Numbered from the stretch's first letter, positions 24,607-33,584 are shown. The stretch is DNA of 64,000 nt from Ensifer adhaerens (GCF_002940685.1 NZ_PNFP01000024.1:20626-84625); one strand, 5' to 3'. Translations and numbers: made by a program. The notes: generated by a model from the sequence alone, not told the origin.

Positions 24607-25779
24607 CTACTTCAGCGCGGCGAGACCAGGGTCGCCCTGTTTTTCGAAGGTCTGGATTTCCTTGTTGTAGTAGGTGCCGTCATCGGCCTTGGCGACTTCA
24701 CGCAGATAGATGTTCTGGGTGATGTGGCGCGATTCCGCGTCGATGCTGACCGGCCCACGCGGGCTCGTCCAGGAGAGACCCTTGACGGCTTCCACGGCCT
24801 TCGCCGCATCCTGCTCGCCGCCAGTCGCCTCGATCATCTTGTAGATCACATGCATGCCGTCATAGGCGCCGACCGAGGGGAAGGAGAGCTCGGCCGGGTT
24901 GCCGATCGCCTTGCCGGCCGCCTCGACGAAGGCCTTGTTTTCCGGTGAATCGTGCGAGACCGCATAGTGGAAGGTCGTCTGGATGCCGAGTGCCGCTTCA
25001 CCAAGCGCCGGCAGGTCGGACTCCTGCGTCAGGTCGCCGGGCGCGAAGAACTTGATGCCGCCGTCCTTGAGCCCGTTTTCCTTGAAGGCCTTGACGAAAC
25101 CGAGCGTCGTCGGCCCGGACGGCAGGAAGGCGAAGACGCCCTCGGCGCCCGAATCCTTGATGCGCTGCATGATCGGCGAGAAGTCGTTGGTGGCGAGCGG
25201 CATGCGGATCGCCTCGACCACCTGGCCGCCGGCCGCCTCGAAACCCGCCTTGAAGGCGTTCTCGGCATCAACGCCCGGGCCGTAGTCGCTGACGACGGAG
25301 ATCACCTTGGAGACGCCCGCGTCCTTGGCGACCTTGGCGATCGGCGTCGAGGTCTGCCAGGTGGTGAACGAGGTGCGCACGACGAGCGGGCTCTTGGTGA
25401 CGATCGCCGAGGTCGCCGCGTTCATGATGACGAGTGGCACATTCGCTTGCGTGAGCAACGGCGTCACCGCCATCGCATCCGGGGTGAAATAGAAGCCGGC
25501 GAGATACTGCACGCCTTCCTTGACCACGAGTTCCTGCGCCAGCGCCTTCGCCTGCGCGGGGTCGGCCTGCGGCACGTCGCGGTAGATGATCTCGATATCG
25601 TCGTCGCCAACCTTGCTGCCGTTCAGAGCCATATAGGCGTCGATGCCGGCCTTGAAATTCTTGCCCTGGAGCGCGAAGGGACCGGAGAATGGTCCGACGA
25701 CACCGATCTTGATCGTATCGGCATAGGCCGCGCCACCCATTGCCAAGGCCGCAACTGCAGCCAGAATCATGCGTTTCAT
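24607..25779 (-). CDS. periplasmic amino-acid/amide-binding protein of the LivJ type
   Basis: A 390-residue type I periplasmic binding protein. The start at 25779 (MKRMILAAVAALAMGGAAYA) has GGGAGGAAAT just upstream and gives a clean signal peptide cleaved before DTIKIGVVGPFSGPFALQG. It feeds the LivHMGF importer encoded behind it. Specificity cannot be told from sequence. It is the first gene of the operon. Confidence 0.92.
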   Translation of the reverse strand: MKRMILAAVAALAMGGAAYADTIKIGVVGPFSGPFALQGKNFKAGIDAYMALNGSKVGDDDIEIIYRDVPQADPAQAKALAQELVVKEGVQYLAGFYFTPDAMAVTPLLTQANVPLVIMNAATSAIVTKSPLVVRTSFTTWQTSTPIAKVAKDAGVSKVISVVSDYGPGVDAENAFKAGFEAAGGQVVEAIRMPLATNDFSPIMQRIKDSGAEGVFAFLPSGPTTLGFVKAFKENGLKDGGIKFFAPGDLTQESDLPALGEAALGIQTTFHYAVSHDSPENKAFVEAAGKAIGNPAELSFPSVGAYDGMHVIYKMIEATGGEQDAAKAVEAVKGLSWTSPRGPVSIDAESRHITQNIYLREVAKADDGTYYNKEIQTFEKQGDPGLAALK

Positions 25780-26111
25780 ATTTCCTCCCTGAGATGCCGG
25801 CCACTCCCGTACCCGCATCCTCCGTGCAAACGCCAGACAATTTGATAGTCGTCAGCTTGCCATGCCAAACGGTAATGTAAAAATGAAATATGGGGCGCCA
25901 ATCATAATTTGGGGGTTATGTTTTGGTGCTTACCACGACCGCCGACAAACATACTTTCGGCGGTGGTCCCGCCCATCCGGCAGCTCCCTGGAAACACCGT
26001 CACACTTGTTACTCCCGCCGATCCTCTCGGGGTGTCAAGCTGTTCAGGACTGCGAGGCAGACACCTGGCCTTGCGATGCCAGGCTTTGTTGAAACGAGGA
26101 GATACGGCACC
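25780..26111. promoter_or_regulatory. divergent liv / DUF899 intergenic region
   Basis: 332 bases between the livJ-type gene (minus) and the DUF899 gene (plus). The segment 25850-25930 is markedly AT-rich and contains an inverted pair CATAA (25903-25907) and TTATG (25916-25920) flanked by CCAA and TTGG. It is the likely promoter zone for both directions. An open plus-strand frame continues from 25923 into the DUF899 gene, but its composition is not protein-like. Confidence 0.45.
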
Positions 26112-26915
26112 ATGACCCAGACAATCGAGAAACGCGAGAATGATCGCACGGACGGCGGAGCTGCCATGCAGAAGCCGGCGGTGGTTTCGCCGCAGGCATG
26201 GGAAGCGGCGTGGCAAAAGATGCTGGCGAAGGAAAAGGCCCACACCCGCGCCAGCGATGCGCTTGCCGCCGAGCGCCGGCGCATGCCCTGGATGGCTGTG
26301 ACCAGGGACTATCTGTTCGAGGGGCCTGCCGGCAAGGCGAGCCTGCTCGATCTCTTCGCCGGACGGCACCAGTTGATCGTCTATCGCGCCTTCTACGAGC
26401 CGGGCGTCTACGGCTGGCCGGATCACGGTTGCCCCGGCTGTTCCATGGTCGCCGACCAGGTTGCGCACCTGTCGCATCTCAATGCCCGCGACACGACCCT
26501 GGTTTTTGCCTCGCGTGCCCCGCAGGCGGATATCGCCAGGCTGAAGGCGCGCATGGGCTGGACGATGCCCTGGTACACCATCACCGACAGCTTCGACGCC
26601 GATTTCGGCGTGGACGAGTGGCATGGTCACAATGTCTTTTTCCGCGACGGCGAGCGGCTGTTTCGCACCTACTTCGTCAACAATCGCGGTGACGAGCAGA
26701 TGGGCGGCACCTGGAACTATCTCGACATCACGGCGCTCGGACGCCAGGAAGCCTGGGAGAATTCCCCTGCCGGATACCCCCAGACGCCGCCCTACAAATG
26801 GTGGAACTGGAACGACAGCTATGTCGAAGGAGCAGCCCCCGATAAGAGGTGGGTGGAGGTATCGGATGCCGGAGAGGCTGCAATGCGCGCCCCCGACGCG
26901 AGCCCGAAGCCATGA
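26112..26915 (+). CDS. DUF899 thioredoxin-like protein
   Basis: A 267-residue cytoplasmic protein starting at ATG 26112 with GAGGAG about 10 bases upstream. DUF899 proteins adopt a thioredoxin-like fold. Here the redox-type motif DHGCPGCS is present, followed by DFGVDEWHGHNVFFRDG and the family C-terminus KWWNWNDSY. Substrate and partner are unknown. The stop overlaps the ATG of a small membrane-protein gene. Confidence 0.88.
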   Translation: MTQTIEKRENDRTDGGAAMQKPAVVSPQAWEAAWQKMLAKEKAHTRASDALAAERRRMPWMAVTRDYLFEGPAGKASLLDLFAGRHQLIVYRAFYEPGVYGWPDHGCPGCSMVADQVAHLSHLNARDTTLVFASRAPQADIARLKARMGWTMPWYTITDSFDADFGVDEWHGHNVFFRDGERLFRTYFVNNRGDEQMGGTWNYLDITALGRQEAWENSPAGYPQTPPYKWWNWNDSYVEGAAPDKRWVEVSDAGEAAMRAPDASPKP

Positions 26916-27160
26916 GCGTCGGCGCCCGTTCCGGCGAGCGCGACGGGCGGATGCCCTCCCCCACCCGTTGGGTGGCAGCGGCTCTGGCCCTCGCCGCCGC
27001 CCCCACCTTTGCCCTGATGGCGGTCCTGACGAGCGCGGATCCGATGCTGTGCGGCGGGACCGAGCAAACGGCGATCGGCGGGATGACAGCCATGTACCTG
27101 CTGATGGGCGCCTTTCACCTTCAGCCCTGGCTGAAACTGATCGACATCAGAAGGGGCTAA
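26912..27160 (+). CDS. small two-helix membrane protein
   Basis: An 82-residue frame whose ATG overlaps the DUF899 stop (ATGA), so it is translated with it. It has two hydrophobic segments (about 21-40 WVAAALALAAAPTFALMAVL and 54-68) separated by a loop with one Cys. It resembles the small integral proteins that follow DUF899 genes, but no function is known. The alternative upstream start inside DUF899 is Arg-rich and unlikely. Confidence 0.65.
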   Translation: MSVGARSGERDGRMPSPTRWVAAALALAAAPTFALMAVLTSADPMLCGGTEQTAIGGMTAMYLLMGAFHLQPWLKLIDIRRG

Positions 27161-27212
27161 GGGATCAGCCTCGGCCTCGCTCAGTCAGGGGCGGGCCGGC
27201 CGCTGAAAACCT

Positions 27213-27240
27213 GCCGTGCGACGGGCTTCTGTCGCACGGC
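27213..27240 (+). terminator. 10-bp hairpin after the DUF899 operon
   Basis: GCCGTGCGAC (27213-27222) pairs perfectly with GTCGCACGGC (27231-27240) around an 8-base loop, 52 bases after the small membrane-protein stop. The tail ACGCAAAAGA has no T-run, so termination strength is uncertain. The rest of the 27161-27464 gap shows only the palindrome GGAACGGTTCC near 27343 and no gene. Confidence 0.5.
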
Positions 27241-27464
27241 ACGCAAAAGATGTGGAAACGCCGATGGGCATATGTCCCTGAAATCGGTCCGTGGGCATGC
27301 TGTCCGAGTCGGTGAAGCAAGCGACTTCTCGGCTTGAAGTACGGAACGGTTCCACTAGGTAGATTTGGCGAGGTCTCCGGCAATTGCATCTGCCGGAAAC
27401 GCTTAGTCGCTTTCCCGGTGTGATCGGTTCCGATCGGGAAATACAGCGAATCAGGAAGTTGACC

Positions 27465-27815
27465 TTGAGTGTTGCCGCGCCTCAACCGAACCCGACACGT
27501 ATCAAGGGCCGCCTGTTGCCTTGGGCGGGCGCCCTGCTGCTCTGCGCTACAGCCGCTGCATCAGCGCTCTACTATCTGACGGGAGCGAGAGAGCCTTCTT
27601 CGGAAATAGCGGCAGTCGCCGCGACCGGCGCCGATGGCGAAGCACCGATGGTGCGTCCGCCGAGCTTCGAGATCCTCTTCAGTGACGGCGATCGCGGGCT
27701 GATGGTCTACGAGGGGTACGTCTATGTCGTGCGACTCGGCGACAAAATGCCGAACGGCCGCCGCATGATCGGATTCCAGAAACGGGACGGAAACTGGGCT
27801 GCGGTGACGCTTTGA
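27465..27815 (+). CDS. hypothetical membrane-anchored protein
   Basis: A 116-residue protein from TTG 27465 with AGGAAG six bases upstream. One hydrophobic helix (about 18-38, WAGALLLCATAAASALYYL) anchors a periplasmic domain ending with YVYVVRLGDKMPNGRRMIGFQKRDGNWA, a short beta-rich module. No family recognised. The start could be one of two other TTG codons upstream. Confidence 0.6.
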   Translation: MSVAAPQPNPTRIKGRLLPWAGALLLCATAAASALYYLTGAREPSSEIAAVAATGADGEAPMVRPPSFEILFSDGDRGLMVYEGYVYVVRLGDKMPNGRRMIGFQKRDGNWAAVTL

Positions 27816-27970
27816 CGGCTTGCGCCGGCCCCGCATTGTGGATGTTAACGCTTTGTTAACGCTCGCTTGCAAGGCAGGGATAACCCCCATTTAGCCACGG
27901 TTGCCACCCAGGGCGAACTGGCGCAACTCTTTGTTAAAGAGTCGTGAATCAGTGCTTTGGATGGTAGAGA

Positions 27971-28291
27971 ATGATTAACAAGAAGCTACAGGATGAGCTG
28001 GTCGAGCTCGACGAAAGCCCTGCGTTCGAAGGCCGTTCCGTCATGAGCGAGCGCGCCGTGCAGGGAATTCCACTCGCAATCGAGGCGGTGATCGGACGCG
28101 CCAAGCTGACCGTATCGCAGATCTCGAAACTCCATCAGGACGATACGATCCACCTCGACCGAAACTTCGGCGAACCGGTGGAACTCAAGGTCAACGGCAT
28201 GGTGATCGGCCGCGGCGAGATCGTCTTCGACGAAGCGACCAACGCCATCGGCATCAAGATCATCGAAATATCCCCGATCGGCGCCCAATAG
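27971..28291 (+). CDS. FliN-like SpoA-domain protein
   Basis: A 106-residue protein consisting almost only of the SpoA fold shared by FliN, the FliM C-terminus and type III secretion C-ring proteins (PLAIEAVIGRAKLTVSQISKL, then LNRNFGEPVELKVNGMVIGRGEIV-like). It is shorter than rhizobial flagellar FliN and is not near any flagellar or secretion gene here. It may be a stand-alone paralogue that docks on the motor switch, or serve another complex. The upstream stretch 27840-27970 is AT-rich and probably carries the promoter. Confidence 0.78.
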   Translation: MINKKLQDELVELDESPAFEGRSVMSERAVQGIPLAIEAVIGRAKLTVSQISKLHQDDTIHLDRNFGEPVELKVNGMVIGRGEIVFDEATNAIGIKIIEISPIGAQ

Positions 28292-28387
28292 GCGCAGGTC
28301 GCCGGTCGTCGGCGGAACTTGGCTTCGACGGCCAGCAAGGCTATGTCGTTAGCTCAACGACACGATCCGATACGGGAGGAGCCTCAT

Positions 28388-29155
28388 ATGCTGATCGATG
28401 GAAAAGTCTTTATTGTCACCGGTGGCGGCTCGGGTCTCGGTGCAGCCGTCGCACGCAGGCTGCATGGTGCCGGTGCCCGTGTGGTGCTCGCCGACGTCGA
28501 CGCGGCGGCCGGCCAGCAGATGGCCGACGAACTGGGCAGCAACGCGCTTTTCCAGAAGACCGATGTCACCAATGAAGCGGATGGGGTCGCCGCCGTGGCG
28601 GCAGCGCTCGGCCGCTTCGGCCATCTGCACGGGCTTGTGAACTGTGCCGGCATCGCGCCCGGAGAAAAGGTGCTCGGCCGCGACGGCCCGCATCGCCTGG
28701 AGAGCTTTTCGCGCGCGGTCACGATCAACCTGATCGGCACGTTCAACATGCTCCGGCTTGCCTCCGAGGCGATCCAGCGGGAGGAACCGGGTGACGACGG
28801 CGAACGCGGGGTTATCGTCAACACCGCATCGGTTGCCGCCTTCGACGGCCAGATCGGCCAGGCCGCCTATGCGGCTTCCAAGGGCGGCGTCGTCTCGATG
28901 ACGCTGCCGATCGCCCGCGAACTCGCACGCCACGGCATCCGCGTGGTCGCCATTGCGCCGGGAATCTTCGAAACGCCGATGATGGCCGGCATGCCGCAGG
29001 AGGTACAGGATTCGCTCGGCAAGAGCGTGCCCTTCCCGCAGCGCCTCGGCAAACCCGAGGAGTTCGCGGCGCTCGTCGAACATATCTGCGAGAACCGCAT
29101 GCTCAATGGCGAGGTCATCCGCCTCGACGGCGCGCTGCGCATGGGCGCACGCTGA
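28388..29155 (+). CDS. short-chain dehydrogenase, 3-hydroxyacyl-CoA dehydrogenase type 2-like
   Basis: A 255-residue NAD-dependent SDR starting at ATG 28388 with GGGAGGAGCC upstream. The nucleotide site is TGGGSGLG (residues 11-18), the active site has Ser in [11 protein letters not shown] and YAASKGG (Tyr-x3-Lys). Segments [19 protein letters not shown] and [10 protein letters not shown] fit the HSD17B10-like branch that oxidises 3-hydroxyacyl-CoA or 2-methyl-3-hydroxybutyryl-CoA. Substrate assignment is by similarity to that branch. Confidence 0.85.
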   Translation: MLIDGKVFIVTGGGSGLGAAVARRLHGAGARVVLADVDAAAGQQMADELGSNALFQKTDVTNEADGVAAVAAALGRFGHLHGLVNCAGIAPGEKVLGRDGPHRLESFSRAVTINLIGTFNMLRLASEAIQREEPGDDGERGVIVNTASVAAFDGQIGQAAYAASKGGVVSMTLPIARELARHGIRVVAIAPGIFETPMMAGMPQEVQDSLGKSVPFPQRLGKPEEFAALVEHICENRMLNGEVIRLDGALRMGAR

Positions 29156-29202
29156 CGAGACCCTTACCGCGCCGCCGGTCCTCAGCCGGCGAAACGAAGG
29201 CT

Positions 29203-29226
29203 ATCGCGCCGCTCAGGCGGCGCGAT
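29203..29226. terminator. bidirectional hairpin between SDR and sufR-like genes
   Basis: ATCGCGCCGC (29203-29212) and its complement GCGGCGCGAT (29217-29226) form a 10-bp perfect stem with a TCAG loop. The loop includes the stop codon of the minus-strand regulator. A second 6-bp stem (29173-29178 with 29186-29191) lies just upstream. The two convergent genes probably share this termination zone. Confidence 0.6.
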
Positions 29227-29887
29227 CGGCAGGCCTGACGATATAGGCGCAACGCCGCGCGCCGGCGAGAATATGCTCTGTTCGCTCGACGTTAATGCCG
29301 GGGCCGAGCACGGCGCAAAACACGCTCAACTCCGCCCGGCAGAAGCCCTGGCAACTCGTTGCGGCGGCACAGATCGGGCAATGGTTCTCGACGAAGAGCA
29401 GCGTGCCGTCGCCCGGGTCCTCGCAGGCAGCCATGTAGCCTTCCTGCGAGCGCAGCCGCACCAGTTCGTCGACCCGTTCGCGCAGGCCCGTCTTCTCCGC
29501 CATCGCCGTACGATAGTTCTGACGCGTCTCGTCCTCGCGCGCCGCGATCAGCCGATCGATCGCCGCCTCGCCGAGTGTCTGCCGGATCGTCCGCAAGAGC
29601 TGGACGGTCAGCTCCGCATGCGTATCGGGAAACTCCGCATGGCCGGCGGCCGTCAGCCCCCAGAACTGCGACGGACGTCCGACACCCTTTGCCTCCGACC
29701 ACGACAGGACGAGGCCTTCTTCGGCAAGACGCACCAGCTGCTGGCGTGCGGCCTCGCCGGTAATGGAGAGGCGCCCGCCGAGTGCGGCGGCCGTCTGCGG
29801 ACCATGCAGCTTGAGCGCCAGCATGATGCGCTCGCCCGGCGTGCGGCCGTTGCTTTGCTCTGGATTTAACAAGGGATCGCTTGACAT
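29213..29887 (-). CDS. SufR-like Cys-rich transcriptional regulator
   Basis: A 224-residue regulator from ATG 29887 (MSSDPLLNPEQ). The N-terminal winged helix (about 20-90: ALKLHGPQTAAALGGRLSITGEAARQQLVRLAEEG, shortened here) is of the DeoR/ArsR-like type found in SufR. The C-terminal half has six clustered cysteines, including CPIC, a Cys 12 residues beyond the first (C-x12-C), and a last one in AGARRCAYIV. SufR proteins hold an Fe-S cluster through such cysteines. It is divergent from sodB, so iron or redox control of superoxide dismutase is the obvious hypothesis. Confidence 0.78.
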   Translation of the reverse strand: MSSDPLLNPEQSNGRTPGERIMLALKLHGPQTAAALGGRLSITGEAARQQLVRLAEEGLVLSWSEAKGVGRPSQFWGLTAAGHAEFPDTHAELTVQLLRTIRQTLGEAAIDRLIAAREDETRQNYRTAMAEKTGLRERVDELVRLRSQEGYMAACEDPGDGTLLFVENHCPICAAATSCQGFCRAELSVFCAVLGPGINVERTEHILAGARRCAYIVRPADRAA

Positions 29888-29991
29888 ATTCCCGGACACA
29901 GATTTACAAAGAGTTGTCTTGCTAAATACACGTTCAGCGGTTCGCAGACAAGTGATCCGTCGAGCGTGTCCCGCCCGCAAAGGAATTGACC
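29888..29991. promoter_or_regulatory. divergent sufR-like / sodB promoter region
   Basis: 104 bases between the two divergent starts. The centre (29900-29935) is AT-rich and includes ACACAGATTTACAAAGAG and TTGTCTTGCTAAATACA, which could hold promoter elements. AAAGGAATTGACC is the sodB ribosome site. I could not identify a symmetrical operator with confidence. Confidence 0.45.
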
Positions 29992-30600
29992 ATGGCCTTC
30001 GAACTTCCCGCCCTCCCCTATGCACCCGCAGCACTCGCCGAAAACGGCATGAGCGCCGAAACGATCGAGTTCCATCACGGCAAGCATCATCAGGCCTATG
30101 TCACCGCGCTGAACGGTTTCGTCGAAAAGGACGCCTCGCTCGCCGGCCTGTCGCTGGAGGAGATCATTCGCCTCAGCCACGGCAAGGCGGAACTGGCGCC
30201 GGTGTTCAACAATGCCGGCCAGCACTGGAACCACATCCTGTTCTGGAACAACTTGTCACCCAAGGGCGGCCAGATCCCCGGCGCGCTCGAAAAGAAGATC
30301 GCGGAAGACTTCGGCAGCGTCACCGCCTTCAAGGATGCCTTCAAGGCGGCCGCCACCGGCCAGTTCGGCTCCGGCTGGGCCTGGCTCGTGCTTGGCACCG
30401 ACGGCAAGCTCAAGGTGACGAAGACTGCCAACGGCTCCAATCCGGTCGCCACCAACGAGGGCAAGGCGCTGCTCGGCCTCGATGTCTGGGAACATGCCTA
30501 TTACATCGACTTCCGCAACCGCCGGCCGGATTACACCTCTAACTTCCTCGACAAGCTCGCCAACTACGAGTTTGCCGAAGCGGAACTGAAGTCCGCCTGA
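29992..30600 (+). CDS. sodB: iron/manganese superoxide dismutase
   Basis: A 202-residue cytoplasmic SOD that disproportionates superoxide. Metal ligands appear in order: His in FHHGKHHQAYV, His in NNAGQHWNHILFW, then Asp and His in LDVWEHAYYIDF. The start at 29992 (MAFELPALPY) is the standard Fe/Mn-SOD N-terminus; the codon two earlier is less likely. The NNAGQHWNH motif is of the Fe-type, although rhizobial enzymes of this class can work with either metal. Confidence 0.95.
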   Translation: MAFELPALPYAPAALAENGMSAETIEFHHGKHHQAYVTALNGFVEKDASLAGLSLEEIIRLSHGKAELAPVFNNAGQHWNHILFWNNLSPKGGQIPGALEKKIAEDFGSVTAFKDAFKAAATGQFGSGWAWLVLGTDGKLKVTKTANGSNPVATNEGKALLGLDVWEHAYYIDFRNRRPDYTSNFLDKLANYEFAEAELKSA

Positions 30601-30755
30601 TCGGTAAAGACCGCCGCAAAGCCGGAACCGGCGCCCACGGGCGGTCGATCAGCGAATTTGCGGCAGCCCCCTCGCCCCCCGCCTGAGCCAGGGCTTCCGC
30701 AGACCCCGTGGCGTCTCCCCGCCGCCACGGGTAATCCTCAGTTGGAACAAGATCC

Positions 30756-31352
30756 ATGCGCCAGACACCTCCGCTTTCCGTCGACATCGACGCCCACGCC
30801 GATCTCGCCGTATCGAAACCGGAGTTCGCCGACACGCTGTCGCATCTCGCCGCCACCGTCTGCGTTGTCAGTGCCGGCAAAGGCACCGGCAGTCTCGGTC
30901 GCACCGTGACGGCGACTTTCTCGCTTTCCGCCAACCCGCCGTCGATCGTCGTTTCGATCAAGGCGGATAGTCCGCTTGCCGCGCTGATCACGGCCGAGCA
31001 GGGCTTCTCGCTCGCCATGCTGGCCGAGGGGCAGGACCTGATCGCGGATGCATTTGCCGGCAGGATCGAGGCATCCAAGCGCTACCTCGTCGGCATCTGG
31101 GCCGACTGGCCGAGCGCGCGGCCGAGGTTGCTCGGGGCCGCCGCCGCGCTCGACTGCCAGCTCGCCGCTTCGATCGAGGTCGGCGACCACATGCTGTTCG
31201 TGGGAACAATTGTCGCAACCGAGACTTCCACCCATGCCGACCCCTTGATCTGGAGCCGCCGACGGTACCAGTCTCTCGACAGGACGAGATCGTTGCCGGC
31301 GCGACCGAGCAACGGGCATGCGACCCTCACCCCAAGCAAGCCTGCGGCCTGA
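30756..31352 (+). CDS. flavin reductase family protein
   Basis: A 198-residue protein with the flavin-reductase fold: LSHLAATVCVVSAGKG, VTATFSLSANPPSIVVSI and the FMN-site segment FSLAMLAEGQDLIADAFAG. These proteins supply reduced FMN/FAD to two-component monooxygenases. No partner oxygenase lies next to it; the monooxygenase at 57211 is a single-component type. The C-terminus (about 175-198) is a Pro/Arg tail beyond the usual end. Confidence 0.82.
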   Translation: MRQTPPLSVDIDAHADLAVSKPEFADTLSHLAATVCVVSAGKGTGSLGRTVTATFSLSANPPSIVVSIKADSPLAALITAEQGFSLAMLAEGQDLIADAFAGRIEASKRYLVGIWADWPSARPRLLGAAAALDCQLAASIEVGDHMLFVGTIVATETSTHADPLIWSRRRYQSLDRTRSLPARPSNGHATLTPSKPAA

Positions 31353-31382
31353 ACGGGCGCTCGCGCAGGAGGAACGCCAACA

Positions 31383-31715
31383 ATGCGGCAAACACTCGAA
31401 AAGCTCTTGCAGGACGGCAAGGACGACGCCCTGCTGCGCTTCACGCTCGGCAGCATCTGCCTTCAGGAGGCGGACCTCGAAACCGCGCTTGCCCACGTCG
31501 AGCGGGCGATCGCCTTCGATCCGGACTATTCGGCCGCATGGAAACTGCGCGGCGCGATCCTGCACAAGCTCGGCCGCCACCAGGAGGCGATCGACGTTTG
31601 GCGCGAAGGTCGTACAGTGGCGGAACGCAAGGGCGACCTGCAGGCGGCAAAGGAAATCGCCGTCTTCCTGAAACGCCTTGAGCGCCAGTGCATCGCCGCC
31701 AACAGGAACGAATAG
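31383..31715 (+). CDS. small TPR protein
   Basis: A 110-residue protein with two to three tetratricopeptide motifs (LRFTLGSICLQEADLETALAHVERAIAFDP and AAWKLRGAILHKLGRHQEAIDVW, each a helix pair). It lies 30 bases after the flavin reductase gene with GGAGGA before its ATG and is probably co-transcribed. Likely a protein-binding scaffold; no partner is evident. Confidence 0.8.
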   Translation: MRQTLEKLLQDGKDDALLRFTLGSICLQEADLETALAHVERAIAFDPDYSAAWKLRGAILHKLGRHQEAIDVWREGRTVAERKGDLQAAKEIAVFLKRLERQCIAANRNE

Positions 31716-31753
31716 CCCCACCCGGAACCTGGAGCAGGCCCGGCAGCGGTGCC

Positions 31754-31778
31754 GAGCCCAGACCTAGCGCTAGGGCTC
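31754..31778. terminator. palindrome between convergent TPR and dctM genes
   Basis: GAGCCC (31754-31759) and GGGCTC (31773-31778) flank a 12-bp perfect palindrome CCTAGCGCTAGG (31763-31774). It sits 3 bases beyond the dctM stop in the 66-base convergent gap, a position suited to a bidirectional terminator, though without a T-run. Confidence 0.45.
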
Positions 31779-31781
31779 AAC

Positions 31782-33062
31782 TCACTTGAAGACCGACGGC
31801 AGCCACAGCGACAGCGCCGGAATGTAGGTGACGGCCATCAGCACCGCGATGCTGGCACCGAAGAACGGCCAGATCGTGCGCATCGCCTCGCGAATGGAGA
31901 TCCCTCCGACAGCGCAGCCGACGAACAACACGGTTCCGACCGGCGGTGTGTTGAGGCCGATGCCGGCGTTCAGGATCATCACCACCCCGAAATGCACGGG
32001 GTCGATGCCGAAGGCCTTGACGACCGGCAACAGCACCGGCGTGCAGATGATTACCATCGGCGCCATGTCCATGAAGGTGCCAAGGAAGAGCAGGATGATG
32101 TTGATGACGAGCAGCACGATGATCGGGTTTTCCGAGATCGCGCTGATCGCACTGATCATCAGCGCCTGCACCTGCAGGAAGGCCATCAGCCAGCCGAAGG
32201 ACGCCGCCATGCCGATGACCAGCAGCACCATCGCGGTGGTGCGCACCGCCCCCATGACCGCCTCGACGAAACCCGCCCAGTTGAGTTCGCGATAGACCAG
32301 CATGGCAACGAGGAAGGCGTAGAGCACGGCGATGCAGGAGCTCTCGGTCGCCGTGAAGACGCCAGAGCGCACGCCGCCGAAGATGATGCCGATCAGCACG
32401 ATGCCCGGGAACGACGCGAGCAGGTAGTAGAAGACCTTGGAAAAGCCCGGAAACGGCTCGGCCGGATAGCCGCGGCGCCGTGCAACGACGTAGGCCGTTA
32501 CCATCAGCGCAAGCGCAAGCAGCAGGCCCGGAATGATGCCGGCGGTAAAGAGATCGGCGACCGAGACATTGCCGCCGGCGGCGATCGAGTAGAGGATCAT
32601 GTTGTGCGACGGCGGCACCATCAGCGCGATGATCGCCGCATTGACGGTGACGTTGACGGCATAGTCGCGGTCATAGCCGCGCTTTGCCATCTGCGGGATC
32701 ATCAGGCCGCCGACCGCCGAGGCATCGGCGACAGCCGAACCGGAAATGCCGCCAAAGAGCGTCGAGGCGACGATATTGACCTGTCCGAGACCACCGCGCA
32801 GGTGGCCGACAAGGCCGGCGGCAAACTGGATCAGCCGGTTGGCGATGCCGCCGCGCACCATCAGGTCGCCGGCGAAGATGAAGAACGGGATCGCCATCAT
32901 CGCAAAGACGTTCATGCCGGAGTTCAGCTGCTGGAACACCACCACCGGCGGCAGGCCGAGATACAGTACGGTGGCGAAGGACGCGATACCGAGGCAAAAG
33001 GCGATCGGCGTGCCGATGAACATCAGCAGGGTGAAGACCCCGAAAAGGATAACGTAAGCCAT
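31782..33062 (-). CDS. dctM: TRAP transporter large permease DctM
   Basis: A 426-residue permease with about twelve hydrophobic segments and DctM hallmarks: FGGISGSAVADASAVGGLMIPQM, MVPPSHNMILYS and GLNTPPVGTVLFVGCAV. It imports an acid by sodium symport together with DctQ and the DctP binding protein. In this locus the cargo is most likely galacturonate/glucuronate or a derived aldarate. It starts directly after the dctQ stop and ends the operon. Confidence 0.95.
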   Translation of the reverse strand: MAYVILFGVFTLLMFIGTPIAFCLGIASFATVLYLGLPPVVVFQQLNSGMNVFAMMAIPFFIFAGDLMVRGGIANRLIQFAAGLVGHLRGGLGQVNIVASTLFGGISGSAVADASAVGGLMIPQMAKRGYDRDYAVNVTVNAAIIALMVPPSHNMILYSIAAGGNVSVADLFTAGIIPGLLLALALMVTAYVVARRRGYPAEPFPGFSKVFYYLLASFPGIVLIGIIFGGVRSGVFTATESSCIAVLYAFLVAMLVYRELNWAGFVEAVMGAVRTTAMVLLVIGMAASFGWLMAFLQVQALMISAISAISENPIIVLLVINIILLFLGTFMDMAPMVIICTPVLLPVVKAFGIDPVHFGVVMILNAGIGLNTPPVGTVLFVGCAVGGISIREAMRTIWPFFGASIAVLMAVTYIPALSLWLPSVFK

Positions 33063-33584
33063 TCAGGCCATCTCCTGCACGACGACATCGGCAGCGACGT
33101 CGACGCCCAAAACCAGATCAACGAAGCGCTCGGCAGCAAACAGGGCGATCATCAGGCCGCCGACGATCAGCGGAAAGAAATCGACGCCGCCTGGCCAGCC
33201 GAGAACGGGAATGCTGGCGGTCCACGTGCCGAGGCAAAGAAGCAGGCCGTAATAGGCCATGGACGCCCCGAATATGACGATCAAGCCGAGGCTCGTCAGA
33301 TCCATGGCCAGCTGGACGGAGGGCTTCATCACGTGGCGGATGACATCGAGGCCGAGATGCACGCTCTCGCGCACGCCGACGGCGGCGCCGAGCATGATGA
33401 ACCAGGCCATGAGGTGCAGCGCCAGGGGCTCCGACCAGCTTGGCGAGTCATTCAGGACGTAGCGGGCAAAGACCTGCCAGCCGACGATCAACGTCATGGC
33501 GACCATGCCGGTGCCGGCGATGTAGAGCGACGCGCGGCTCAGCACCCCGAGAGCCGGACGGATCGCCCGCATGAAACGACGCAT
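33063..33584 (-). CDS. dctQ: TRAP transporter small permease DctQ
   Basis: A 173-residue protein with four hydrophobic helices and the DctQ-type loop FARYVLNDSPSWSEPLALHLMAWFIMLGAAVG. It abuts dctM without a gap. It forms the membrane complex of the TRAP system with DctM. Confidence 0.93.
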   Translation of the reverse strand: MRRFMRAIRPALGVLSRASLYIAGTGMVAMTLIVGWQVFARYVLNDSPSWSEPLALHLMAWFIMLGAAVGVRESVHLGLDVIRHVMKPSVQLAMDLTSLGLIVIFGASMAYYGLLLCLGTWTASIPVLGWPGGVDFFPLIVGGLMIALFAAERFVDLVLGVDVAADVVVQEMA

